Source: Isoetes taiwanensis | Lineage: Eukaryota; Streptophyta; Lycopodiopsida; Isoetales; Isoetaceae | DNA length: 64,000 bases | Assembly (NCBI GenBank): GCA_021234155.1 | Contig: JAJEKV010000551.1 | Location: forward strand, 62,001-126,000 | Reading direction: 5' to 3' | Part shown: piece by piece, positions 1 to 11,973 of the stretch | Numbering within the stretch: the first letter of the stretch is position 1 | Layout: each line of letters opens with the position of its first letter | Position numbers and translations under genes: made by a program | The notes under the pieces: model-generated | Database searches by the model: none | Told to the model about the DNA's origin: nothing | The model's input: only the letters and a program-made list of their open reading frames with translations

Positions 1-510
1 AATGAAAAATGAATTGAGTTCTACAGCTTATGCATCCTTATTACGGAATGGTGACGATAATATTAGCAGTATAACATGCCGGAAATAAGCCACCTCAAAC
101 CCCAAATCCGAAAATGCCAAAAATGTGAAAATCTGGTGTAAAAGCAATGCCGGTAATAGATCTGAAATCAGTGCAATCCAAGAGACAATATCTTGAATTG
201 GAAGTTTTTCAAATAAGCTCATTTGCCTCTGAAATAGAGTTACATTTTGCATACATGGTGCGTAAGGGATTTCCAACAAAACTATCCATATCAAAACCTT
301 TTTCAGAGATCAAATAACATGCATCTGACGACCATTTTCAGCATCTTTCAGCCTTCCACACGCTCTTAGTAAAGCAGTAAGGGTAAATTTCCAACATTTT
401 TGTGAGCCTCAACTGTGCAAATGCATCCGCTTAGCATATTCAAGGTGCTTCTTTTTCCTACACCTTTGCAACAAAGAGGTGATACTCCAAACAGACAGCT
501 GCTTAGCCAT
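1..510 (-). pseudogene. Degenerate PLS-type pentatricopeptide repeat (PPR) protein gene
   Basis: The minus strand from an ATG at 510 reads MAKQLSVWSITSLLQRCRKK, then an LEYAKRMH-like segment, which is the usual N-terminal layout of plant PLS-class PPR proteins (organellar RNA-binding and editing factors). After frame changes it continues with SFVGNPLRTMYAKCNSISEA and LFEKLPIQDIVSWIALIS near 170-300. These match the PPR L and S repeats (FVGN.L..MYAKC, LF..MP..D.VSW..MI). Frame shifts near 400 and 200 and a garbled repeat afterwards show that it is broken. The gene runs off the left edge, so its 3' half is not seen. A PPR origin is well supported; which PPR gene it was cannot be said. Confidence 0.7.
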
Positions 511-599
511 CTGTTTAATGGAGCTAGGCGCATCCTAACTAATCCAACAAGACATTTTTTTTGTATTGGGTAAACAGATGGATAGAGCCACACGCGGTG

Positions 600-1748
600 A
601 CCTCGCGAATAGCGTGCGGAAAGAAATGCAAAAGACTATTCTTGAGGGGATGGGAAAATTTGGATAAGGGAGGACCGTGGAGCTGATGAACTTGGGAGGA
701 GGACACGCGGTCGCAGAGGCAAATAAAATAACGAGCAGTTATTCGTGGCCTTTTCCATCTCCGTGCTTTTTTTACCCATTTTTTATTTAATTTTCTTGGC
801 CATAGATCTTTTAAAAAAAAAAATCTGACGACGAAACTATTGCCACATCAGTTTTTTATGAGGTGGACATTCTACGTGGATAGCCTAGAATTGCAAGGAG
901 GGTTGCACGCTTGGTTAAGCTGGCGTGCTAAAAAATAAAAATAAAAAATTATCAAAAACATTTTTGTTAAAAACGTTTGCATCAACACAAACTCGTCAAA
1001 ACATTTTTTACAAGTTTTTTATGCGTACCTATGTAACGTATGGGACAACATTGCCTTGAACAACTTATTCTTCTACAATTTCTGCACGGACTTAAAGGAT
1101 AAATTCCCAACAATATCCAACCACACTCCAATACAATTCTAACAAATCTACCATTATTTCAAATAACAGTGGAGTGGTTTTAACTGCAAGAATTTAATGG
1201 TAAACATCATACGATGTTGAAAGATTACAACATTGTTCTTTTTACTCACTACATGAACCTAGTTCAACGACTATGAGCTTTAGAAAAGCCAGTTACTTCT
1301 CTAGCCTAGCCTAGCCTAGCCTAGCCTAGCCTAGTAATGTTGCCTTGGCTATCTTCCTTTGCATATAGGGCCAATAATATATAATATCTCACAAGCTTTT
1401 GAAAGTATTGGACTCTTTTTGTGGAGTATAAAAAGGCAAGGTTGTCCCCATGCACTTTCCATTACCACAATTGTTCCTTCGAGCTTCCTAGGATGGCCAA
1501 TAGATTTGCAACCAATACACACGGCATCAATTCCTCTTATCCATTGTAAAACCGCAATGGCCATTAGATAGTTCAAGCACCCAAGCATTAGACCAAGCAT
1601 TGCTAAGTTTGTAAAAGAAGTAATTTTCTTAAATCTTTATATTATAATGTTATGCCGTAAGTAGTGCATCGAGCCTAATTTGAATGGTCGGGATCATCCG
1701 GATGCATCCGGAGGGCCTAGATTTATTGCAATGACTTTACCAACACTG
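600..1748. other. No recognisable gene
   Basis: This stretch lies upstream of the PPR remnant and is AT-rich with short homopolymers. A minus-strand ORF of 83 residues at 1349-1600 has no motif I recognise and is probably chance or an old transposon scrap. It contains the short CTAGC array listed separately. Confidence 0.5.
1301..1334. repeat. (CTAGC)n microsatellite
   Basis: Six perfect tandem copies of CTAGC plus a partial seventh. It is a simple pentanucleotide repeat with no nearby gene. Confidence 0.95.
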
Positions 1749-3282
1749 CGGAAAAGGGTAAATGAAAAGGAAAAAGGAAAAGGGAAGTGGAAAGAGAGAA
1801 TTGAAGGGCAAAAAGGCATGGGGAAAAGGGAAAAGGGTAAAAAGTAAAAGGGAAAAGGGTGGGGATAAGAGAAGAGAAAAAAGGCATGGAAAACAAAAAG
1901 GGAAAGGGAACCCAGGAAAAGGGCACGAGGGAAGGAGGAAGAGATAAAGTGAAAAAGGTAAATGGAAAGGGACTAAAAAAAAAAAAAGGAAAGAGGAAAA
2001 GATTGAAAAAAAGGAGAAAATGAAGGAGAAAAAAAGCATGGAAAAGGGGAGGAGAAAAAAAGCATGGGAAAAAGAAGGAGCATGGGAAAAGGGGGAAAAA
2101 GAGAAGCATTGAGGAAAGAGGAAAAAAAAAGGGACAAATGGCATAGGAAAAGGGAAAAAAAAAAGAGAGGGAAAGGGAAGGGAAAACTAAAAAAAAAAAA
2201 AAAAGGGGAAGAGGAAAGGTTGGAAAAATGAGGAAAAGGAAGGCCACAAGGGGAACAAGAAAAGGATGGGAGAGGGGGAAAGAAAAGGGGCATAGTAAAA
2301 GGGAAAGTGAGAAGAACGAAAAAGGAAAGGGAAAAGGGGGGGAAGGGAACCTAGGTAAAGGTCACAAGGAAAAAGAAAGAGGGAAACGAGAAAAGGGAAG
2401 GGGAAGGGCATGAGAGAAAAGGGAAGAGGAAATGGTGAAGAAAGGGAAAAAGAAAAAAAGGGAAAAGAAAAGGGCAACAGAGAAAGGGTGGGGAAAAGAG
2501 GAAAATGGGTATAGGAAATAAGAAAATAAAACAAATGTGCAAAAGGCATGGAAAAAAGAAAAGAAAAAGGAAAGGAAGGGAAAAGGCACAGTGAAAAGGA
2601 TCGGCAAAGGAGGAAACGGGAAAGAAAAAAATCCATCAAGAAAAGGAAACGGGAAAAAGGGAAAGGGAAGCAGGGAGTGATGGAGGGAGGGAAAGAGAAA
2701 AAGGACATGAGGAAAGGAAAAGAGAAAAGAAAAAAGGAAGGGTTGAAAGAAAGGAAAATTGCACGGAAGAGGGAAAGGGTGGGAAAAGGAGGAAAAGGAA
2801 GCATCGAAAAATAGAAAGAAGAAAAGGGTGGGAAAAAAGGGCATGGGAAAAGGGAAATAGAAAAAAGAAAAAGAATGGAAAAGGGGGGAAATAGAGAGAG
2901 GCACCGGGAAAAGGAAATAAGGAAAATGGAAAAAGGGCCAAAGAGATGGAAAAAGGTTGAGAGAAAGGGAAGACATGGAAAAGGATGGGGAAAAGAGAAG
3001 GTAAAAAAAAAAAGAGAAAGGGAAGGGAAAAAGGCAAAGAAAAAGAGAAGAGGGAAAAGGTGGAGAAAGGAGCAAAAGGGAAGGGAAAAAGATTATCGGG
3101 AATAGGGAAGGGGGAAGGAAAGGGATGGGAAACAAGGAAACATGTGAGAAAGACGAGAAAAAAAAAGGAAAAAAAAAAAAGTAGAGAAAATAAGAAAAAA
3201 TGAAATGCGGATATAGCAAAAGGGAAAGGGAAAGGGAAAGGGAAAGGGAAAGGGAAAGGGAAAGGGAAAGGAAAAGGATAGG
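1749..3282. repeat. 1.5-kb degenerate polypurine (GGGAAA-type) tract
   Basis: The plus strand is almost purely A and G for about 1,530 bases, with units such as GGGAAA, GGAAAA and AAAGGG broken by occasional GGCAT, CAC or TGG interruptions. The right end (about 3219-3269) is a nearly perfect GGGAAA array, which looks like the youngest or least decayed part. Open frames on both strands (Phe/Pro/Leu-rich on minus, Lys/Arg/Glu-rich on plus) follow only from the composition and should not be called genes. Such strand-biased purine tracts can in principle form triplex or G-rich structures; that is general knowledge, not shown here. Confidence 0.93.
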
Positions 3283-4047
3283 GCTTTTTTCTCAACGCAT
3301 CCCAAAGCATTTACAAGTTTCAACTCTATGCCCAAAGAACTCTGGCACCATTACTAGTAAGACTATAATGTAGAGAGGTTTAAGCCCAAATCAAAATAAT
3401 CTCTTACAAAATAATCTCTTAAAAAAAAAAAAAACCTTTTAAAATCTCTTACAAAATAATCTCTTAAAGGTCCAATTGTATATTCTTTTGTTCGGTCTCT
3501 GCTTGATGCTTGCCATGCCTTTTAGAAGGACACGTGTTTTAGAAGGAATAGAGTACTTACTAGAGGAGAGCAGATTTCGCACTATCAACATTTGATGCAC
3601 CTATAGTAGATGGCCAACAATTCTCTAATGTCAACTACAAAATGAAAGCTTTGTGCACATATTCAACCATCTTCTCACAACCATTTTTAGTCTTCTTTAT
3701 TGATGATCACAAAATGCTTGCAATGGACAATGTGCACACAAAGATCACGAACGGATAATGCTTGGGAAGTCCAATCTCTTTTTATCAGTGATGCTGTTGC
3801 TCTTAAATCATGTGCATTGTTCTGCTTCATGTATATTATTGTCATTTTCTTATTATGGTGGTGCACTTGAATCTTGTGCATGCCCTACTTTCTATTATCC
3901 TTGTCATTTTACTATCAGAATTCATAACAGTGCTGTGGCACATTATTTCATTTCGTTTTCCAGATAAATCACAAACGATCACTCTTGACATGCTATGTAG
4001 AAAAATATTTGCAATAAGCTCAAAGAGTGCTGCCAGTGTTGTTGAAT
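3283..4047. other. Intergenic, no gene seen
   Basis: AT-rich sequence downstream (in minus orientation) of the FolD remnant. The motif 'aaaataatctctta' recurs three times near 3395-3466. Plus-strand ORFs at 3758-4109 overlap the FolD exon in the wrong frame and are shadows. Confidence 0.5.
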
Positions 4048-4552
4048 CTAGGCACTTGCTTCTGAAAACTGTAGCTTTGCCTCGTCCACAATGTTTTGCA
4101 GCAGCATAGCAATGCTCATGGGCTCAACATCTCCAGGAGCAGGTGTTCTCCATCCTGCCACATTTTTTACTTTGTCAAAATCTATGTCACTAACTGTTCT
4201 ACATCCAAACTTCTTGCTTGGATCAGTCACTATATTTGTATCCACATCAATTACTGCTGCAGCTGGCTTAAGCCAGAATAATCTGAAAGCCCCGTCTATT
4301 TTATCTGAAAGCCAGAATAATAGATATCACAATCTTTGGAATTACAAATTTTCCAAGAGATAATTACTACCATTAAAGCTTATAGTAAGTCAGCATTCTA
4401 CTCTGCGGTAGAACACTTCGAGCATGCACAATAGTGACGGTTGCATCTAGCTTATTTAAAAGCATTGCCACTGGAAGACCAACAGTGTTGTTTCTTCCAA
4501 CCACTGCATGCTTCTCCGGAATTTCAATCCCACTCATAAGCTCTACAAGTAC
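4048..4552 (-). pseudogene. FolD-type methylenetetrahydrofolate dehydrogenase/cyclohydrolase remnant
   Basis: Two minus-strand blocks match the C-terminal NADP-binding half of FolD, the bifunctional one-carbon enzyme that interconverts methylene-, methenyl- and formyl-tetrahydrofolate. The block at about 4552-4396 reads EIPEKHAVVGRNNTVGLPVA, then an LLNKLDATVTIVHARS segment (the Rossmann GRS.IVG.P motif, here GRN). The block at about 4277-4048 reads KPAAAVIDVDTNIV, then a DFDKVKNVAGW segment and a PAPGDVEPMSIAMLLQN segment, ending at a stop. The usual PGGVGPMT is changed to PGDVEPMS. The linking segment (NPEEITR..ADI type) is missing, replaced by a duplicated TTATTCTGGCTT-like scrap. No N-terminal catalytic domain is visible upstream, so this is most likely a pseudogene fragment. 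Confidence 0.75.
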
Positions 4553-5364
4553 CTACAAAAAGAAATTAATAAAATCAAGAACATAAGATATCCATGACAT
4601 CCAGATTCTAATATATAGCTTCAGAAACATTTGGAGTCCCAAAGATGTAGTGAAGGATCTCCGCAAGCACCGAGCCACCCAAGCAGCAACAGCCAACTAG
4701 AGAACAGAAGCCAACTATCCGATCTCCTGGCCAAAGCCAATGTTGACATCTTGAAAAGATTACAACGCTTTACTGCTTAGTGAATACAAGGTGCTGCTTT
4801 CTTTTGTGCATTAAATAATATGAAAGAAATAATGTTCCTGTTAAGAATGCTTAATGTTACATTGCTATAGACCATGCAAAACTGCATTAGACTGTGCAGA
4901 ACTCAAAAGATGGAGGGAGTGGCGAAACACAATTTATTGACATATTCATGAAAGGTCTACAATTATGCTGCTGCACTCTTTCCAAGGGCATACTGCAATT
5001 TGCTCGCTTGGAGAGGTGCTAAAAGAGGGCACCATAAGGTAAAATGCTGTCTTGGTAAGGCAATTATGTTGTCTTTAAACAGCTGATGTCGTGTGATTAT
5101 AAAATCGCAGTAACCTCCACCCTTGGATCAGCATCTTGGCAATGGAGGTTATTTCCATGAGCTATTGCTCCTCACAGATTCTCAGTTCCATGGCTGAGAC
5201 TGGAAGGATTATCAAATCAATAGTGATAATCACCTCCAGCAGCTGTTTAAGGAAGGTTATATGCCATAATCTTACCTCCTCTTCTTCCTGCTCAGAACAA
5301 TCTTATGGAAGGCCATAAATAGGCCATCATAGTGGCTTTCCTGCTCAAATTAATCTTTTCCTGC
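4553..5364. other. No gene assigned
   Basis: Upstream of the FolD remnant on its strand, but no FolD N-terminal exon (lysine active-site region) was found here. Near 5280-5400 the motif 'cctgctcagaa', followed by a 'ggaaggccata' block, recurs two to three times; this is the 3' flank of the small ORF to the right. Confidence 0.4.
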
Positions 5365-5652
5365 TCAGAATGGTCTAGTGGAAGGCCATAGTCTAGCCTG
5401 ATAAGCAGAACTAGAGTATATAGTAGGGCTATCGTAAAATGTGGTTTTACTAGAATATATAGTAGAGCGATCATAGGATGTAGTTTTGATAGGAGGAGAG
5501 CCAGGATAAGAAGGCGTAAGAGCAAGCATAAGGATAGGATAGAACATGAGGAGTGGAAGAAACATGAGGATTTTAGGAGGAGGGGGTAGTGTTGGAAGCA
5601 TACCAGGAAGAAGCAGAAGTATGAGCGTCACAGAGATTAGCACTCGTTCCAT
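5365..5652 (-). CDS. Possible small secreted Pro/Tyr/Ser-rich protein, 95 aa
   Basis: The minus-strand ORF starts MERVLISVTLILLLLPGMLP, a good signal-peptide-like stretch. It continues through a PPPP segment and a second hydrophobic run, and ends in Tyr/Ser/Thr-rich near-repeats of the form YDRSTIYSS and YDSPTIYSS. A TATAAA box lies about 40 bases upstream of the ATG on the same strand, which supports a real promoter with a very short leader. I recognise no family. Secretion to the apoplast or wall is inferred from the leader only. The opposite strand carries an arginine/glycine-rich ORF that is the weaker candidate. Confidence 0.38.
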   Translation of the reverse strand: MERVLISVTLILLLLPGMLPTLPPPPKILMFLPLLMFYPILMLALTPSYPGSPPIKTTSYDRSTIYSSKTTFYDSPTIYSSSAYQARLWPSTRPF

Positions 5653-5690
5653 TCCGTTCCTTCTTCACTCCTTTGGCTCCTGCTCTGTGT

Positions 5691-5696
5691 TTTATA
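5691..5696 (-). promoter_or_regulatory. TATA box candidate
   Basis: Reads TATAAA on the minus strand within TGTATAAAACACAG, about 40 bases upstream of the ATG at 5652. The position and context fit a plant core promoter for the small secreted-type ORF. Confidence 0.4.
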
Positions 5697-5699
5697 CAC

Positions 5700-6370
5700 A
5701 ACCCAACTCGCCACATGTCCAAGTTGCTTCACCTAACTCCATTGCCCTTTGGGACCTCACACGTTTTTAAGTCCGTTGCCCTTTCGGACCTCAAACGCTG
5801 GCCCTGCACTCTTCGGTTAGTCTGCAGCCCACAGCGCCATGACAGCCCGCAATCAGGGCACACGAACATTGCTGAAATGGATCAAGATTGGATAATTGTT
5901 ATTTAGATCTATTTTTTCATTTCTATGGGTTTATTTTGAATCTTTCAGTTCGGACCTTTGATTTCGCGAATATTCCTATTTTATATTGCAAATCGAAGGC
6001 CATTAGAGTTTTGAGAAGAAAACTGCATTTCAGCCTCAATGGTGCAGATCGAACGCGTAAAAAAAAAAGCCAAAAAAAAAAGAGCAAAGCTTGCCATTGA
6101 CTATCGCGGACTGCCCGAATGAATCCTCCGCTAGTGCTGGGCAGAGTCCGAATGAATCATGTGCCGATCTTGGCCGGAATCAAAATCTGAAGAGGAGATG
6201 AATGTATGGGGGATGGAGATTGGGACTCCATTCGGTTTTTGCAGGAAGGTGGGGTCCCGCGACCCGGCGCAATTAGCAGGGAGCGGGTCACCCAGAAATC
6301 GGGAATGGAGGACAACCTCCATTCCCTACAAAATAGAAATAGGGGAGCCGATCTTCTGAGTTTTGCAAAA
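5700..6370. other. GC-mixed unique sequence left of the tandem array
   Basis: No assignable gene. The minus strand at 6130-6500 has short overlapping ORFs including MESQSPSPIHSSPLQILIP, but no family is recognised. The segment 'caaaatagaaatagggg' near 6335-6352 reappears inverted near 14455-14470, on the other side of the array. Confidence 0.4.
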
Positions 6371-9164
6371 AAAAAACCGCTTGAACTAGTTAAACCTAGC
6401 ACAAACATCAAAGATCGGCCAATCCCTCCATTTGTCTTATCCGCCATACATGAACCTTCGGTCCCAAGATGGTACCATAAATCCAGTGGAAAACAGTTAA
6501 CAACCAAGTAATCATAATTCCATCATACCAAAATACAACCTCAAATAGTGCCAATAGGACTATGGTCCTTGATGTCCCATAGAAATGGTAAGACCATTAG
6601 CCCTAGAAGAATCACCCTAGAAAACCGCTTCACCAAGTTACATAAGCAAATAGTAAAACTTTTCAGCATCCATCAATATCAATAATGGCCATGTGTGACT
6701 TTTTCAAAAACTTTATAAAAGATATTTATGTCGAATGTAGCATATACAATAATGAGAGCTTTTGTTCAAGAAACCACTATCATATTCAATATAATCATGT
6801 AAGAAATACAATCATCCAAAGATGTAGTCAACCCCCGCCAAAGTATGGCTGTTTGCATGTTAATAAGAAGTATTTTACTTTTAAACTATATGGGCGGACT
6901 CAAAATAAAGTACCTGCCCGAGCAAGATAAAGACCTTAGGTACAAAGCCTAATAGGCATTCAAAGCGGTAATGGTTTATGTGAGATCCCATTACCAACTA
7001 ACTAGAAAGTAACGACCCAAGATCAAGTTTTAATCCTTTGTAAAGCGAGAAAGATTACCAGTACCTTAGCATCGTTTTAAAGGTGCAAACATAAAGCAAC
7101 AATTTCCAAAATGGGTAGTCAAATTCATGTATTTGTAAACACTTTAACGTCTTGGTCCTTCCGAGAGATAGTCATCTTTCGATGCCAAGTCCGCATGACT
7201 CATCTAAACCCTATTGGACAAAAAGGAATGCATTAAGAAGAGAAGCGTTACACTGCGGCCAATCAATACATTGTTAGCATGATAATGGTATTGCAAAGCA
7301 ACAAAAAGGTACATTAGGCTTCTCGGTTCATCACCGATCACCTAATGTAGACCTTTTGCCCAAAAGATCAAATGAGCATGGCAAGAAATGAACTTATTTT
7401 AAATATAAGAGAGAGAGAAAACTAACATCACATATTTGCATAAATGACCGTGAACATAATGCAAATAAACATTTAAAAGAATCCTGATTCAGAAAATGTT
7501 TTAAACTTAGAGAAACCAAAACGATTCCACTGATCCAACCTTTAGTCCAAAACTATATATGGTCTGCAAAACGTAGTCATCATTTGTATTTGAGCTTTTA
7601 GCATCGTAAGCATCACTAGCTAACAACATTCTTGGCTAATATGGAAATGCATTGCATTACACTGTTTTATCCGTAGAGAGTCGACCCAAAGTCTTCTTGC
7701 ATCGAGTATCGAGATGCTTGAGATGTATCCCCTTAGCATTGTCTTATGCCATTTGACAACAGTGAGGGAAACGACACTGTGAGCTCCAAACTTTCTTGAG
7801 GTATGCTCCATATTTTTTAAGCAATGAATCCATATGCAAATGGATACCAAAGGGCCATATTTTGCAAAGAAACGGACCAAACTGGATGTGGATCCATATC
7901 TTGAAAAAATAAAATTAACTCGAGGCGTCTGGGTAGCAGCGTTCAGCAAAAAAACCAAGACCTACTCAAAGATGAAACTTAACTCGAAGCATCCGCCTAT
8001 ACCATGCCGTTCAAGCCAAAAACACGGCCGGAATTAATAAATTAGGTTAAGCTAAAAATTAGAACTAAAAGAAGAAAGTCTTATAAGTAACTTTAAGAGG
8101 TAAATTATACGACCCAATGGTTTTTTTTAAGTAAAAACAATCCTTTCCAAGGTATATGGGATAATCCATAGTACAAATACTATTTTCTTCCTAGAATTAT
8201 TCACTAGGAAAAATAAGCCAGTAAGGTAAACAATTCGATGTCCAGCTTAAGGGAATAAATATGCATAGAGAGGCCATTAAGTAGGGTGTATCAACATTTG
8301 TAAAAAGCTCCAACGGAACTATTTAAACCTTTACTTAATATGTGCCCATTGCAAGAAAAATTCCAAGATAAATATCTTAAGGTGCATAACTAAATTAGTC
8401 ATGCAAGCAGCATGCAAATAATAAAAAAAACCCTACCTCCTACCGTAAGGAGAGGCCAAGATTCTTCTTGCAACACAGTTTCATAGGGATGGCAGACCCC
8501 TACAAATGCAAGGATCATGCCTCACCTTATGAAAACTGTTTGCCATAACGTGAAAATAGTAGACATGCAAAAGATAGAATTAAATACCTTAGGAAACTCT
8601 CTTGTAAGAGGTCCTTGAGAGCACACAGCATGCTTGGGAAGTCAATAACCCTAACGTGTTTAAGCATTCTCCTTTTGAGTTTCCACCAGCCAAAATCCTT
8701 TGGCCATAAATTCCTGAAAACAAATTTTTGGTAATATTCATGGCAAATTTAAGAAATAATGCCAAGTGGCATATGAAGCCGAGTGGCAGTGTTGGACTAC
8801 AGTCCATATAAGTATGTCAAGCCAAATAACACCACTGTGCCAACAAATAGCAACTGTGAAAACAGTCCTTTCGGTTTAGTACGCTCATTACCCGGCTCCT
8901 CTTGATCAAAATCCGAGCACACAAGTTTCGAAGTTCCAAGTTAGAATTACTATTTTGAACTCGGTCTCCTCTTGATTTTAAAAAAAATGCCTGAAAACAT
9001 ATCTCGGAAGTATGAGAAATTAAAAAAGCAAAGCTTAATGAAGATGAATCCGAAGATATCTAAGCCATAGTTTACAATCAAACTACATAAGCATTAACTG
9101 GTAAAATTAACCTTAACCAAGGAAATATGGCAGCACTGATAAGACCAATGCACATAAGTGTCAT
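6371..9164. repeat. 2.8-kb unit, copy 1
   Basis: First complete copy. It lacks about 17 bases present in copies 2 and 3 near 7747, within the exon-like block. Confidence 0.88.
8588..8713 (-). CDS. Exon-like segment in unit 1, unknown protein
   Basis: On the minus strand this 126-base block is bounded by TTTTCAG| (acceptor) and CTAAG|gtattt (donor). One frame is open throughout and reads NLWPKDFGWWKLKRRMLKHV, then RVIDFPSMLCALKDLLQES. The WWKLKRRM/ALKDLL pattern suggests an amphipathic helical, basic segment, but I cannot name a family. The second frame (GIYGQRILAGG...) is also open and is judged a shadow because it has a stop at the donor. Copy 2 is identical apart from one codon. Confidence 0.4.
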
Positions 9165-11973
9165 GAAAAAAACCGGCTTGAACTAGTTAAACCTAGCACA
9201 AACATCAGCATCGGTCAATCCCTCCGCTATCTTATCTGGCCATACATGAACCTTTCGGTCCAAGATGGTACCATAAATCCAGGGAAAACAGTTAACAACC
9301 AGTAATCATAATTCCATCATACCAAAATACAACCTCAAATAGTGCCAATAGGACTATGGTCCTTGATGTCCCATAGAAATGGTAAGACCATTAGCCCTAG
9401 AAGAATCAGCCCTAGAAAACTGCTTCACCAAGTTACATAAGCATAGTAAAACTTTTCAGCATCCATCAATATCAATAATGGCCATGTGTGACTTTTTTCA
9501 AAAACTTTATAGCAAAGATATTTATGTCGAGAATGTAGCATATACAATAATGAGAGCTTTTGTTCAAGAAACCAACTATCATATTCAATATAATCATGTA
9601 AAGAAATACAATCATCCAAAGCATGTAGTCAACCCTGCCAAAGTATGGCCTGCTGCATGTTAATAAGAAGTATTTTACTTTTAAACTATATGGGCAGACT
9701 CAAAATAAAGTACCTGGCCAGCAAGATAAAGACCTTAGGTACAAAGCCTAATAGGCATTCAAAACGGTAATGGTTTATGTGAGATCCCATTACCAACTAA
9801 CTAGAAAGTAACAGCCAAGATCAAGTTTTAATCCTTTGTAAAACGAGAAAGATTACCAGAGTACCTTAGCATCGTTTTAAAGGTGCAAACATAAAGCAAC
9901 AATTTCCAAAATGGGTAGTCAAATTCATGTATTTGTAGACACTTTAACGTCTTCAGTCCTTCCAGAGATAGTCATCTTCTGATGCCAAGTCCGCAGCTCA
10001 TCTAAAACCTATTGGACAAAAGGAATACATTAAGAAGAGAAGCCCGTACCTGCAGCCAATCAATACACTGTTAGCATGATAATGGTAACAGTGCAAGGGC
10101 CAAAAGGTACATTAGGCTTCTCGGTTCATCACCGATCACCTAATGTAGACCTTTTGCCCAAAAGATCAAATGAGCATGGCAAGAAATGAACTTATTTTAA
10201 ATATAAGAGAGAGAGAAAACTAACATCACATATTTGCATAAATGACCGTGAACATAATGCAAATAAACATTTAAAAGAATCCTGATTCAGAAAATGTTTT
10301 AAACTTAGAGAAACCAAAACGATTCCACTGATCCAACCTTTAGTCCAAAACTATATATGGTCTGCAAAACGTAGTCATCATTTGTATTTGAGCTTTAGCA
10401 GACTGTAAGCATCACTAGCTAACAACATTCTTGGCTAATATGGAAATGCATTGCATTACCTGTTTATCCGTAGAGTCAGACCCAAAGTCTTCTTGCATCA
10501 GAGTATCAGAGACAGCTTGAGATGTATCCCCTTAGCATTGTCTGGATTTCAATCTTGGTGTATGCCATTTGACAATAGTAGGAAACGGCCACCTGTAGCT
10601 CCAAACTTTCTTGAGGTATGCTCCATATTTTTAAGCAATGAATCCATATGCAAATGGATACACAGTGGCCATATTTTTGCAAAGAACAGACCCGAAACTG
10701 GATGTGGATCCATATCTTGAAAAAATAAAATTAACTTCGAGGTCTGTGAAGAGCTTAGACGTTCAGCAAAACCAAGACCTACTCAAGATGAAACTTAACT
10801 CGAAGCATCCGCCTATACCATGCCGTTCAAGCAAAAAACACTACCGGAATTAGCGGAATTAGGTTAAGCTAAAAATTAGAACTAAAAGAAGAAAGTCTTA
10901 TAAGTAACTTTAAGAGGTAAATTATACGACCCAATGGTTTTTTTTAAGGAAAAACAATCCTTTCCAAGGTATATGGGATAATCCATGGTACAAATACTAT
11001 TTTCTTCCTAGAATTATTCACTAGGAAAAATAAGCCAGTAAGGTAAACAATTCGATGTCCAGCTTAAGGGAATAAATATGCATAGAGAGGCCATTAAGTA
11101 GGGTGTATCAACATTTGTAAAAAGCTCCAACGGAACTATTCAAACCTTTACTTAATATGTGCCCATTGCACAAAAAATTCCAAGATAAATATCTTAAGGT
11201 GCATAACTAAATTAGTCATGCAAGCAAAGATGCAAATAATAAAAAAACCCTACCTCCTACCGTAAGGAGAGGCCAAGATTCTTCTTGCAACACAGGTTTC
11301 ATAGGGATGGAGACCCCTACAAATGCAAGGATCATGCCTCACCTTATGAAAACCATTTGCCATAACGTGAAAATAGTAGACATGCAAAAGATAGAATTAA
11401 ATACCTTAGGAAACTCTCTTGTAAGAGGTCCTTGAGAGCACACAGCATGCTTGGGAAGTCAATAACCCTAACGTGTTTAAGCATTCTCCTTTTGAGTTTC
11501 CACCAGCCAACATCCTTTGGCCATAAATTCCTGAAAACAAATTTTTGGTAATATTCATGGCAAATTTAAGAAATAATGCCAAGTGGCATATGAAGCCGAG
11601 TGGCAGTGTTGGACTACAGTCCATATAAGTATGTCAAGCCAAATAACACCCTGTGCCAACAAATAGCAAACTGTGAAAACAATCCCTTTCAGTTTAGCTG
11701 CTCATTACCCAGCTCCTCTTGATCAAAATCCGAGCACACAAGTTCTGAGTTCCAAGTTAGAATTACTATTTTGAACTCGGTCTCTTTTTAAAAAAATGCC
11801 TGAAAACATATCTCGGAAGTATGAGAAATTAAAAAAGCAAAGCTTAATGAAGATGAATCCGAAGATATCTAAGCCATAGTTTACAATCAAACTACATAAG
11901 CATTAACTGGTAAAATTAACCTTAACCAAGGAAATATGGCAGCACTGATAAGACCAATGCACAGAAGTGTCAT
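9165..11973. repeat. 2.8-kb unit, copy 2
   Basis: Second complete copy, joined to copies 1 and 3 at the sequence 'catgaaaaaaaccggcttg'. Confidence 0.88.
11405..11530 (-). CDS. Exon-like segment in unit 2, unknown protein
   Basis: Same splice borders and reading frame as the segment in unit 1, with a single base difference (in the GQRI/GQRM region of the shadow frame). Conservation of both borders supports a true exon duplicated with the unit, but recent duplication alone would also preserve it. Confidence 0.4.

Noticed and set aside
1723-3335. Long Phe/Pro/Leu-rich ORFs (up to 285 residues) on the minus strand and Lys/Glu/Arg-rich ORFs on the plus strand
   Set aside because: They follow from the purine-only composition, overlap in all frames and have no domain; not genes.
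8589-8807. 72-residue minus-strand ORF repeated in units 1 and 2
   Set aside because: It crosses the acceptor site of the exon-like block and ends in a stop at the donor; the alternative frame inside the splice borders fits better.
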